Shown here one piece after another: positions 15,547 to 23,207 of a stretch of DNA of 64,000 nt; the first letter of the stretch is position 1; every line of letters begins with the position of its first letter. The position numbers and the translations under genes are program-made. The notes beneath the pieces were generated by a model. The model had not been told where the DNA came from and made no database searches. It saw only the letters and a program-made list of their open reading frames with translations. The stretch comes from an uncultured Alphaproteobacteria bacterium (GTDB lineage Bacteria > Pseudomonadota > Alphaproteobacteria > Caulobacterales > Parvularculaceae). The stretch is taken from NCBI GenBank assembly GCA_902826095.1, contig CADEDN010000001.1:248001-312000 (forward strand). Direction: 5' to 3'.

Positions 15547-16055
15547 GGGGGAATCGGGAATGGTGAATCGGGAATGGGGAATAGAGATCGATCCGGAATG
15601 CGGCGACGATCTCACCTTCGGATTCGCTGAAGACGATGGCGTTGCGCCGATCACGGACTATCGCGATCTCGATGTGTGGAAGGCGGCGATGTCGTTTGCC
15701 GCTGCAGTCTATCGCGAAACCGCGGGATTTCCGATCGATGAGCGGTTCGGGCTGACCGCACAGTTGCGCCGCGCCGCTGTTTCCGTTCCGGCAAACATTG
15801 CGGAAGGTTACGGCCGTGAGACAGCCGGCGCCTATATACAATTCTTGCGAGTCTCCCAGGGATCCGCCAAGGAGTTGGAGACGCTCGTGGAGCTTTCTCA
15901 TACGCTTGGGTTCCTGCGCCTGGAGCAGAAAACTGATCTATTCGTCACGCTGACCCGAATCTCAAAAATGCTTCGTGCGCTGATCCGCGCGCTCGAAAGG
16001 AAACGCCAATAACTTCCTCCATTCCCGATTCCCGATTCACCATTCCCGATTCGCC
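15546..16055. mobile_element. Heptad-bounded cassette H4 carrying a four-helix-bundle gene
   Basis: G-rich heptads (GGGAATC, GGGAATG, GTGAATC, GGGAATG, GGGAATA) at 15546-15583 face their complement at 16019-16055. Positions 15551-15575 and 16028-16052 match perfectly over 25 bp, and over 32 bp with one mismatch. The pair encloses one gene of 150 codons. The left arm starts at the folE stop codon; the right arm ends 29 nt before the next start. Mobility is inferred from the inverted flanks and the position, with no transposase seen. Confidence 0.6.
15560..16012 (+). CDS. Four-helix bundle protein (S23 / 23S-rRNA IVS-encoded family)
   Basis: 150 residues. ITDYRDLDVWKAAMSFAAAV, FGLTAQLRRAAVSVPANIAE, GYGRETAGAYIQFLRVSQGS and AKELETLVELSHTLGFL are the four family blocks. 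Relatives are encoded in intervening sequences of 23S rRNA genes, and the Avd protein of diversity-generating retroelements shares this fold; function outside those settings is unknown. The only ATG in frame (15560) lies in the left heptad arm, so the first residues are repeat-encoded. No reverse transcriptase is nearby. Base use is less GC-biased than in folE. Confidence 0.85.
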   Translation: MVNREWGIEIDPECGDDLTFGFAEDDGVAPITDYRDLDVWKAAMSFAAAVYRETAGFPIDERFGLTAQLRRAAVSVPANIAEGYGRETAGAYIQFLRVSQGSAKELETLVELSHTLGFLRLEQKTDLFVTLTRISKMLRALIRALERKRQ

Positions 16056-16084
16056 ACCCACCACTCCCACCCCCGAGGTCCCAA

Positions 16085-16861
16085 ATGTCCTATCAGACCA
16101 TCCTCCTCGAAACTGACGGCGCCGCCGGGATCATCACGCTCAATCGGCCCGAGGCGCTCAACGCGTTTTCGAACCAGCTGATGAATGAACTGACGGACGC
16201 TCTGAAAAAGCTCGAGGCGGACGACGATATCGGCTGCATCGTCATCACCGGGTCGGAGAAGGCCTTCGCCGCCGGCGCCGACATCAAGGAGATGGCGGAG
16301 AAGACCTATATGGAAGCCTACAACGAAAATTTCATCACAAGGAACTGGGAGGAGACGACGCGCTGCCGGAAGCCGGTGATCGCGGCGGTCGCCGGCTACG
16401 CGCTCGGCGGCGGTTGCGAACTCGCGATGATGGCGGATTTCATCATCGCCGCCGACAACGCCAAATTCGGCCAGCCGGAAGTGACGATCGGCGCCATTCC
16501 AGGCGCTGGCGGCACGCAGCGCCTCGCGCGCTTCATCGGCAAGTCGAAAGCGATGGAGATGTGCCTCACCGGGCGGATGATGGACGTGCAGGAAGCCGAA
16601 CGCTGCGGGCTTGTCAGCCGCATCGTGCCCAAGGGCGAGCTGCGCGCCGAGGCGATCAAGACGGCGAAACAGATCGCTTCCTTTTCACGGCCGATCGTCA
16701 TGCTGATGAAAGAGTCGGTCAATCGCGCTTTTGAGACGCCGCTCGGCGAGGGCATGCGCTTCGAGCGGCGGCTTTTTCATTCGATTTTCGGCACGCAAGA
16801 CCAGCAGGAAGGCATGGCCGCCTTCGTTGAAAAGCGAAAGCCGGTTTTCAGGAATCGTTAA
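16085..16861 (+). CDS. Enoyl-CoA hydratase
   Basis: 258 residues, crotonase family. [31 protein letters not shown] (oxyanion hole and first catalytic-Glu region) and [19 protein letters not shown] (second catalytic Glu) are all intact, so a hydratase active on short or medium 2-enoyl-CoA is likely. A role in beta-oxidation is inferred. The stop is followed within 5 nt by heptad array H5. Confidence 0.92.
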   Translation: MSYQTILLETDGAAGIITLNRPEALNAFSNQLMNELTDALKKLEADDDIGCIVITGSEKAFAAGADIKEMAEKTYMEAYNENFITRNWEETTRCRKPVIAAVAGYALGGGCELAMMADFIIAADNAKFGQPEVTIGAIPGAGGTQRLARFIGKSKAMEMCLTGRMMDVQEAERCGLVSRIVPKGELRAEAIKTAKQIASFSRPIVMLMKESVNRAFETPLGEGMRFERRLFHSIFGTQDQQEGMAAFVEKRKPVFRNR

Positions 16862-16865
16862 GTAA

Positions 16866-16980
16866 GGGGGCAGTGGGCAGTAGGCAGTAGGGAATAGGGA
16901 ATAGGCAGAAAGAAAAAGGAATCAGGAAGACCGGCGACGACGCGGAAAACGCCTACTTCCGCCCACTGCCCATCTCCCCT
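16866..16980. repeat. Heptad inverted-repeat pair H5
   Basis: Left arm 16868-16909 has six heptads: GGGCAGT twice, AGGCAGT, AGGGAAT twice, AGGCAGA. Right arm 16951-16980 holds CCTACTTCCGCCCACTGCCC, complementary to part of it. It mixes the GGGCAGT unit of H3 with the GGGAATA unit of H4. The GGG runs also satisfy a loose G-quadruplex pattern. Confidence 0.78.
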
Positions 16981-17031
16981 GGTTAACGGCCCTTTAGCGC
17001 TTCAATCCTAGCGTCGCGCCAGAGAGGGTCG

Positions 17032-17898
17032 ATGCGCACGCTGACAAGGACCGACAGGGCCTCAAGCTCGCTGATGGCCGCCTTCGCGTCAGACATGGCG
17101 GAGGCGATGGCCGTGCGCCGCGCCTCGCTTGAAGCCAAGGCCGCGCGCGCCGAAGCGGAAATGTCGATCAAGGCGCGCGCCGAATTCCTCGCCAACATGA
17201 ATCACGAGCTGAGAACGCCGCTGAACGCCATCATCGGCTTTGCGACGATGCTGAAGGAAGGCGAGACCTACACGCTCACCGCGGAGCAGCGCGATTCCTA
17301 CGCCGACTATATTTTGCAGTCGGCCGATCTTCTCCTCGGCCATATCAACACGCTGCTCGAAGCCGCGGCGCTCGACGGCGGCGCGCTGACGCTTGAACAA
17401 GCGGGCATCGACTGCGGCGCGGCGCTCGACGAGGCGGTCAAGCGCGCGAAGATCGTCGCCGACGCCGCCAAAGTGACAATCGAGGTCAAGTCCGACCGCG
17501 CGCGGTCTGAAGGCTGGGGCGACGGCGTCCGCCTTGCGCAGGCGCTCGATCACATCATCCGCACCGCCGTCAAATTCTCGCCGGAAGGGTCGCGCATCCT
17601 CGTGCGCGCGTCGGTCGAAAAGGACGGATGGGCGGAAATCGCCGTGCGCGACCGCGGTCCCGGCATGACCGAAGAAGAGATCGCAAAGGCGCTGCAGGCG
17701 TTCCGCGAAACCCATCGCGGCCTTGACCGTTCCTTCGCCGGCCCCGGCGTCGGACTGGCGATCGCCAAGACTTTTATCGAACTTCAAGGCGGGCGCTTCA
17801 CGATCAAATCGAAGATCGGCGAGGGCACCTTGATCCGCGTCGCGCTGCCGACGCCCAAAGCCGCGCAAGCGGCGGGCGACATGAAAATGGCGGGATGA
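17032..17898 (+). CDS. Sensor histidine kinase lacking an input domain, altered N-box
   Basis: 288 residues. A short N-terminal coiled coil (residues 25-50) leads to the dimerisation/phosphorylation helix RAEFLANMNHELRTPLNAII with His 58. The catalytic domain has G1 (DRGPGM, 207-212) and G2 (GPGVGLAI, 237-244). The N-box reads DHIIRTAVKFSP, with Thr 178 where Asn normally binds Mg-ATP. No membrane or PAS domain is present and no response regulator is adjacent. It may be weakly active or act as a regulator of another kinase. Stops just upstream exclude a longer reading. Confidence 0.82.
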   Translation: MRTLTRTDRASSSLMAAFASDMAEAMAVRRASLEAKAARAEAEMSIKARAEFLANMNHELRTPLNAIIGFATMLKEGETYTLTAEQRDSYADYILQSADLLLGHINTLLEAAALDGGALTLEQAGIDCGAALDEAVKRAKIVADAAKVTIEVKSDRARSEGWGDGVRLAQALDHIIRTAVKFSPEGSRILVRASVEKDGWAEIAVRDRGPGMTEEEIAKALQAFRETHRGLDRSFAGPGVGLAIAKTFIELQGGRFTIKSKIGEGTLIRVALPTPKAAQAAGDMKMAG

Positions 17899-17952
17899 TG
17901 GGAAACCTAGCCGCGCCGCCGCATCGAACAACCGAAACGATTGGGACCCCCT

Positions 17953-19644
17953 ATGTCGCAAGCCGCCGCTGAAAACGTCACCGCCGTCGACAAGCTGAAA
18001 GCGGTCGCCGCCAAGCGCAAGCAGCGCATCGGCGAAGTCGTGTCGGTCAATGGCAGCCACGCGCTCGTCATGCTGGACGAGGATCGCCCGGATCTCGACC
18101 GCATCCATCGCCCGCAGCTCGGCGCGATTCTGTCGGTCGACACCGGCGCCTGCATCGTTCTCGGCCTCGTCTCGGCGATGAGCGTTCCGGCGCCCTCGCC
18201 CGATTCCGTCGGCAAGGATCTGCGGATCATCGAGCTTGAACTCATCGGCGAATTCACCAAGCCGACGCAAAAAGCCCCGGCGCGCTTTCGCCGCGGCGTC
18301 TCGACCTATCCGACGCTCCACGACGAAGTGCAGCTCGCCGCGCGCGAGGAGCTCGCGGCCCTGTTCGCGGCGAACGGTTCGGCCTCGGTCAGGATCGGCG
18401 TCGTCAAGCAGGATGTCGCGATCCCGGCGACGGTTTCCGTCAACGAGCTTTTCTCGCGCCATTGCGCCATTCTCGGCACGACCGGCGCCGGCAAATCCTG
18501 TGCGATCACTTTGATGCTGACCGCCGTCCTTCAGCGCTACCGTCACGGGCACGTCGTCATCCTCGATCCGCACAATGAATATTCGCATTGCTTCGGTCAG
18601 GACGCGGTCGTCTTCGACACGTCGAGCCTCACTTTGCCTTACTGGATGCTGACCTTTGAGGAACTAGTCGAAATCCTCTATCCCGGCCGCGTCAATTGCG
18701 CCGAGGAGATCGAGATTCTCCAGGACATCATCCCGAGCGCCAAGAAGATGAATATCGGCGCGACGGCCGGCGGCGCAAAGCTGATGGCCGAGCGCCGCGA
18801 CGCCTCGACCATCACGGTCGACACGCCGATCCCGTACCGCATTTCAGAGCTGCTGACCTTGATCGACAAGACGCTCGGCAGTCTCGAAAACGCGCGCGCG
18901 ACCGGCCCCTACAAGCGGCTTCGCGCGCGGCTCCACGGCATCAGCCAGGACGCGCGCTATTCCTTCATGTTCGGCGGCCTGACCGTTCAGGACACGATGT
19001 CGGAATTCTTGAGCCAGCTCTTTCGCATTCCGGTCGAAGGCTCGCCGATCTCGATCATCGAACTTGGCGGCCTGCCGGTCGAAGTCGCGCAAGTGATCGT
19101 CTCGGTCGTCGCGCGCCTTGCTTTTGAATTCGGCCTATGGAGTCATGGCGCGGCGCCGATCGCGCTCGTCGTCGAGGACGCGCATCGCTATGCGCCGTCG
19201 AAGGAAAATGTCGGCTTCGGACCGACAAGGAAAGCGCTCGTCCGGATCGCCAAGGAAGGACGCAAGGTCGGCGTCGCGCTGTTCGTCGCCTCGCAGCGGC
19301 CGACCGAACTCGACGCGACGATCCTCTCCCAGTGCAACACGATCTTCGCCATGCGTCTCGCCAACCAGGCGGATCAGGAGGCGCTGCGCGCCGCCGTCCC
19401 GGACGCGTCGACGAGCCTTTTGTCCTGCCTTCCCTCGCTCGGCCTCGGCGAGGCGATCGCGGTCGGCGAGGGCGTGCCGCTGCCGACGCGCATCCGCTTC
19501 GACGCCTTGCCGCGCGAAGCGGTGCCGCGAAGCCTCACCGCAAGCTTCACCGACGGCTGGTCGGTCGACGTCGACGACAAGAACTTCATCTCGCGCATTG
19601 TTGAACAATGGCGCGCGCAGAAGTTGTTGTTGCCGGACGTTTGA
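17953..19644 (+). CDS. HerA/DUF87-type ATP-binding protein
   Basis: 563 residues. Walker A GTTGAGKS lies near residue 178 and the Walker B-like stretch IALVVEDAHRY near 402, followed by IAKEGRKVGVALFVASQRP, the HerA/VirB4-type RecA fold. An N-terminal beta barrel (IGEVVSVNGSHALVML) matches the HAS-barrel of HerA hexameric translocases. HerA works with NurA nuclease in archaea; no NurA gene is seen here. ATG 17953 is preferred over the TTG at 17941. Confidence 0.85.
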   Translation: MSQAAAENVTAVDKLKAVAAKRKQRIGEVVSVNGSHALVMLDEDRPDLDRIHRPQLGAILSVDTGACIVLGLVSAMSVPAPSPDSVGKDLRIIELELIGEFTKPTQKAPARFRRGVSTYPTLHDEVQLAAREELAALFAANGSASVRIGVVKQDVAIPATVSVNELFSRHCAILGTTGAGKSCAITLMLTAVLQRYRHGHVVILDPHNEYSHCFGQDAVVFDTSSLTLPYWMLTFEELVEILYPGRVNCAEEIEILQDIIPSAKKMNIGATAGGAKLMAERRDASTITVDTPIPYRISELLTLIDKTLGSLENARATGPYKRLRARLHGISQDARYSFMFGGLTVQDTMSEFLSQLFRIPVEGSPISIIELGGLPVEVAQVIVSVVARLAFEFGLWSHGAAPIALVVEDAHRYAPSKENVGFGPTRKALVRIAKEGRKVGVALFVASQRPTELDATILSQCNTIFAMRLANQADQEALRAAVPDASTSLLSCLPSLGLGEAIAVGEGVPLPTRIRFDALPREAVPRSLTASFTDGWSVDVDDKNFISRIVEQWRAQKLLLPDV

Positions 19645-19647
19645 TCG

Positions 19648-19848
19648 ATGGCAATTGTCGGCGTATTTTTCGCTCTAGGATTGGGATTTATTGCGTGGCG
19701 GCGCGAAGAGCGCGGTACTCGCAGGTTCTTGTGGGCGTGCTGCTTCTTGAACTTGGCAGGCTCTGCGTTTTTCGTGCTTTCCGATGATCCTTTCGCATTC
19801 AAACTTCGCGCGACTAGTGACGAGATCGAACCGATATATCGCCGGTAA
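19648..19848 (+). CDS. Small putative membrane protein, 66 aa
   Basis: Starts 3 nt after the HerA-like gene. Residues 1-16 and 27-45 are hydrophobic, separated by RREERGTRRF, a positive-inside loop; the C-terminus is polar. No ribosome site is obvious, so expression would depend on coupling. No family recognised. Confidence 0.4.
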   Translation: MAIVGVFFALGLGFIAWRREERGTRRFLWACCFLNLAGSAFFVLSDDPFAFKLRATSDEIEPIYRR

Positions 19849-19871
19849 ACGCAATCAAGCTCGCAACCGAC

Positions 19872-20132
19872 CTAATCCACCTTCTCCGCCAGCCACGTCT
19901 TGATCAGCGACTGATAGGGCACGTCGCGCTTGTTCGCCTCGACCTTGATCTGTTCGAGCAGCGACACCGGAAGGCGCAGGGAGATCGATGTCGTGGTCGG
20001 CTTCAAATTCGGAAAGCGGACGCGACGCGCTTTGCTCCAATCCACGTACTCCGTCGAATCGTGGCTTTCCCAAAACTCGCGCTCCTCGCGCTCGGTCCGG
20101 AATTTCGGAATGGCCTTAAGCTTCCTTGCCAT
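19872..20132 (-). CDS. brnA: BrnA-type antitoxin
   Basis: 86 residues. REFWESHDSTEYVDWSKAR and ISLRLPVSLLEQIKVEANKR-DVPYQSLIKTWL form the BrnA pattern, a ribbon-helix-helix DNA-binding end. It neutralises the BrnT ribonuclease and should autorepress the brnT promoter. ATG 20132 is chosen (GGAG 10 nt upstream). Its first 17 bases overlap the end of brnT, a typical coupled arrangement. Confidence 0.9.
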   Translation of the reverse strand: MARKLKAIPKFRTEREEREFWESHDSTEYVDWSKARRVRFPNLKPTTTSISLRLPVSLLEQIKVEANKRDVPYQSLIKTWLAEKVD

Positions 20133-20415
20133 GGCGCACACGCTCCTTCGCGTTCATGGGGCGGGCGGAGTTGACACGGATAAGCGATCCGTCCTCTCGC
20201 ATCGTAAAGGTAATGTGAAGCAGGCGCCCATCGTTCGACGCGCCAAGCGCTTGAAATCTTGGTTCATCGGCGCTGTGCTTCACGTCATCCAGAAACAAAG
20301 GATCATTGAAGAACACCTGCTCGGCCTCGCCTTGCGTCACGCCATGCTTGTTTTCGCTCTTCCACGCGTTGCCGACGTCCCAGTCAAAGCCGATGACCAG
20401 ATCGAGGTCGAGCAT
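20116..20415 (-). CDS. brnT: BrnT-type ribonuclease toxin
   Basis: 99 residues. FDWDVGNAWKSENKHGVTQG, AEQVFFNDP, LLHITFTMRED and IRVNSARPMNAKER are the BrnT blocks, with the His, Arg and Glu residues of the RelE-like fold. BrnT degrades RNA and is bound by BrnA. Toxin precedes antitoxin, as usual for brnTA. The ATG lies 6 nt after the -10 element, so the message is probably leaderless. Confidence 0.92.
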   Translation of the reverse strand: MLDLDLVIGFDWDVGNAWKSENKHGVTQGEAEQVFFNDPLFLDDVKHSADEPRFQALGASNDGRLLHITFTMREDGSLIRVNSARPMNAKERVRHGKEA

Positions 20416-20418
20416 GCA

Positions 20419-20449
20419 TGTATATTATCATCATATACAAAAAAGTCAA
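20419..20449 (-). promoter_or_regulatory. brnTA promoter with operator palindrome
   Basis: On the minus strand TTGACT (20444-20449), a 16-nt spacer and TAATAT (20422-20427). The palindrome TGTATAT-N7-ATATACA (20419-20439) covers the -10 region, an expected site for BrnA. The AT-rich block contrasts strongly with the surrounding DNA. Confidence 0.68.
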
Positions 20450-20527
20450 GCGGCAGAGCCTGTCGCCCGGCATTTTTCCGAGCGAGGTCAGCTTTTCTTA
20501 CAGCATCCCCCTGCTAGAGTTGACGCC

Positions 20528-21172
20528 ATGACCAACCCGCCGCTGATCGTCGTTTCGGTGCTCGCGCTCGCGCTCTCGGCGCTGTCGCTGTCGCGCGCGC
20601 CGGCGCCGGCGGGCGTTGACGGCGTCCGCATCAGCAATTTCGAGGCGCTGTTGCCGCTCGGGCCGGAGCGGTTTCCGGCGCTGCCGCCGGCGCCGGACAG
20701 CCGGCATGGCGCTAACGCCTGGCTCGCGATCAATGAGCGCGGCCTCAACGTCATCCGGAAGAGCGAAGGGCTGCGCCTCAAATCCTATTATCTCGCGGGA
20801 CAATGGCTGATCGGCTACGGCCACGCCGGCAGCGCGCGCCAAGGCATGACGATCTCCGCTGAGGAAGCCGACGATCTCCTTGAGCGGGATGTGAAAGACG
20901 CCGAGGAGGCGGTGCGCCGTCTCGTCGCCATTCCGATCAATGAGAATGAATTCTCCGCGCTCGTCTCGCTCGCCTATAATATGGGCCCGTCCGCATTCGC
21001 GCGCACCGAGGTGCTGCGGCGCCTTAACGCCGGCGACCGCAAAGGCGCCGCCGACGCGTTTCGCCACATCATCGCCGCCGACATCGACGGCGAGCGAACG
21101 GTCCTCAAAGCGCTGAAACGCCGCCGCGCCGCTGAGCGCGCGCTTTTCCTTTCGCCGCCGCTCCGCGCCTGA
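20528..21172 (+). CDS. Lysozyme-like protein, GH24 fold with altered catalytic residues
   Basis: 214 residues with an N-terminal signal anchor (residues 5-22). RKSEGLRLKSYYLAGQWLIG then YGH match the GH24 T4-lysozyme core: Glu 80 is kept, but the positions of T4 Asp 20 and Thr 26 are Leu 89 and Leu 94. ALVSLAYNMGPSAF is also typical. It may be a weak muramidase or a peptidoglycan-binding protein. A GCTAGAGT element (20513-20520) ends 7 nt before the ATG, hinting at a leaderless transcript. No other phage genes are nearby. Confidence 0.8.
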   Translation: MTNPPLIVVSVLALALSALSLSRAPAPAGVDGVRISNFEALLPLGPERFPALPPAPDSRHGANAWLAINERGLNVIRKSEGLRLKSYYLAGQWLIGYGHAGSARQGMTISAEEADDLLERDVKDAEEAVRRLVAIPINENEFSALVSLAYNMGPSAFARTEVLRRLNAGDRKGAADAFRHIIAADIDGERTVLKALKRRRAAERALFLSPPLRA

Positions 21173-21245
21173 CGGTACTTTTTGCGACTTCCTTGAGGCG
21201 GTTCTTGCGGCTATGCCGGTGAAGGGCGTTAGCGCGAGAAGGACC

Positions 21246-22289
21246 ATGATGAGACGGACGGCCGCCGCGGCGATCACGCTTCTTGCGGCCTGCGCCGATA
21301 AGCCGGACGGCGTCGTCGTCGGCGCATTGCCGGCGCCGGTGACGAACAACGCCGTCGCCTTCGCCCGCGACGGCGCGGGGCGGGGGACGCTCTATTCCTT
21401 CCTTGGGCTCGGCGCCGGAAAAACATCCGCCGATATTGCGTCCAGCGCCTATGCTTGCGTTGAAGCGACGATGATCTGCCGCCGGATCGAAGACGTTCCG
21501 GTCGCCGAGGGGCGCCTCGCCGCCGTCGCGGCGAGCGTCGCCGGCAAGATCTACCTCTTTGGCGGCTACACGGTCGCCGCCGACGGCGCTGAGAAATCGA
21601 CGCCGGAGGTATTCCGGTTTGATCCGGCAACGGAGCAATATGACCGCGTCGCCGACATGCCGACGCCGGTCGATGATTCGACCGCCATCGTTCTTTTTGA
21701 CCGCTACGTCTACCTCGTCTCCGGGTGGCATGACGACGCCAATGTGACGCTGACGCAGGTCTATGACGCGCAAGAAGACCGGTGGTTTCGCGGGACGGAT
21801 TTTCCAGGCGCGCCGGTCTTCGGCCAGGCCGGCGGCGGCGACCGAACCCATCTTATGGTGATGGGCGGCGTCGAACTTTCCCTCGGCGCCGACGGCAAGC
21901 GCAATTTCGTCGCCAGCAAGGAAGCGTGGATCGGCGCCGTCGCGGAGGAGGCCCCAGACAAGATCAAATGGGAACGCCTGCCCGCGCCGCCCGTCGGACC
22001 ATTTTATCGGATGGCCGCCAGCAGCGGGCTTGACGCGATCTATGTCGCGGGCGGCGGCGACAATCCCTATAATTACGACGGCGTCGGCTATGACGGGGTT
22101 CGGGCGCGCCCTTCATCGAGGGTCCTCGCGCTCGACGCGCGAAAGAAGGCATGGCGCATCATCGGCGACATCCCGGCGTCGATGGATCATCGCGGCCTCG
22201 TCGCCGGCGATGAAGGGCTCTATGTCCTCGGCGGGCTCGGACCCGAATTGGACGTTCTCAACACGATCACGCGCATCAAGGCGGAGTAG
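21246..22289 (+). CDS. Kelch-repeat lipoprotein
   Basis: 347 residues. ITLLAACADK is a lipobox, so it is a lipoprotein. Kelch motifs recur: GKIYLFGGYTVA, RYVYLVSGWHDD, DAIYVAGGGDNP and EGLYVLGGLGPE, each with the double Gly, forming a beta-propeller like galactose oxidase or sialate epimerases. No catalytic residues are assigned. ATG 21246 follows GAAGGA. Fgh-type esterase gene follows by 4 nt. Confidence 0.8.
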   Translation: MMRRTAAAAITLLAACADKPDGVVVGALPAPVTNNAVAFARDGAGRGTLYSFLGLGAGKTSADIASSAYACVEATMICRRIEDVPVAEGRLAAVAASVAGKIYLFGGYTVAADGAEKSTPEVFRFDPATEQYDRVADMPTPVDDSTAIVLFDRYVYLVSGWHDDANVTLTQVYDAQEDRWFRGTDFPGAPVFGQAGGGDRTHLMVMGGVELSLGADGKRNFVASKEAWIGAVAEEAPDKIKWERLPAPPVGPFYRMAASSGLDAIYVAGGGDNPYNYDGVGYDGVRARPSSRVLALDARKKAWRIIGDIPASMDHRGLVAGDEGLYVLGGLGPELDVLNTITRIKAE

Positions 22290-22293
22290 AACC

Positions 22294-23139
22294 ATGGACC
22301 GCGTCTCATCCTCGAAATGCTTCGGCGGCGAACAGGCCGTCTACAAACATTCAAGCGCCGAGACGAAATGCGACATGCGCTTTTCGGTCTTCACGCCGCC
22401 GGCGGACATTCACGGCAAGGGTCCTTATTCGACGCTTTTCTGGCTTTCCGGCCTTACCTGCACGGAGGAGAATTTCATCATCAAGTCGGGGGCGCAGCGC
22501 ATCGCCGCCGAGCTCGGCTTGATGATCATCGGGCCTGACACGAGCCCGCGCGGGGAGGGCGTCCCGGACCTTGAGCCGAAGACCTATGATTTCGGCGTCG
22601 CCGCCGGCTTTTATCTCGACGCGACCGAGGCGCCGTTCCGGTCGCAATACCGGATGTATTCCTACGTGACCGCCGAGCTTCCCGCGCTCATCGCGGCGCA
22701 TCTGCCGACGGACGCCCATCGCACCGGGATCTTCGGACACTCGATGGGCGGGCACGGCGCGATCACCCTGCATTTGAAGAACCAGACGATGTTCCGCAGC
22801 TGCTCCGCCTTCGCGCCGATCGTCGCGCCGAGCCTTGTTCCGTGGGGGCGCAAAGCGTTCACGCATTATCTCGGGACGGATGAATCAAGCTGGGCGGAAT
22901 ATGATTCGACGCGGCTCCTTGAAACACGCGGGGCGAGCAAGGCGCATATCCTCATCGATCAGGGAGCGTCCGATCCGTACCTCGCCGAACAGCTGCGCCC
23001 GCAGCTCTTCGCCGACGCCGCGAGGAAGGCCGGGCAGAAGCTCACCCTCAACATGCGCGAGGGTTATGATCATTCCTTCTATTTCATCTCGACTTTCATC
23101 GAGGATCATCTGCGCTGGCATCGAGCGGCGCTCGGCTGA
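22294..23139 (+). CDS. fghA: S-formylglutathione hydrolase
   Basis: 281 residues, esterase D family. FWLSGLTCTEENF, GPDTSPRGEGVP, FGHSMGGHGA (nucleophile Ser) and a final GYDHSFYFI (catalytic His) are characteristic. It releases formate from S-formylglutathione in formaldehyde detoxification. The usual partner, glutathione-dependent alcohol dehydrogenase, is not in the window. Confidence 0.93.
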   Translation: MDRVSSSKCFGGEQAVYKHSSAETKCDMRFSVFTPPADIHGKGPYSTLFWLSGLTCTEENFIIKSGAQRIAAELGLMIIGPDTSPRGEGVPDLEPKTYDFGVAAGFYLDATEAPFRSQYRMYSYVTAELPALIAAHLPTDAHRTGIFGHSMGGHGAITLHLKNQTMFRSCSAFAPIVAPSLVPWGRKAFTHYLGTDESSWAEYDSTRLLETRGASKAHILIDQGASDPYLAEQLRPQLFADAARKAGQKLTLNMREGYDHSFYFISTFIEDHLRWHRAALG

Positions 23140-23207
23140 GGGCGCGGTCGGCGGGAAAGCGCGCGACCGCGCCGGTTTTGGGACGACGAGCGGGAAGGAA
23201 TGCGATT

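Noticed and set aside
15560-16012. Four-helix-bundle gene as an Avd of a diversity-generating retroelement
   Set aside because: No reverse transcriptase, template repeat or variable-region gene is present within the window.
2931-16980. Heptad arrays as CRISPR
   Set aside because: Units are 7 nt in direct succession without spacers of 30 nt, and arms are inverted; no cas genes.
20528-21172. Prophage remnant around the lysozyme-like gene
   Set aside because: No holin, portal, capsid or integrase genes nearby, and the protein is membrane-anchored with a changed active site.
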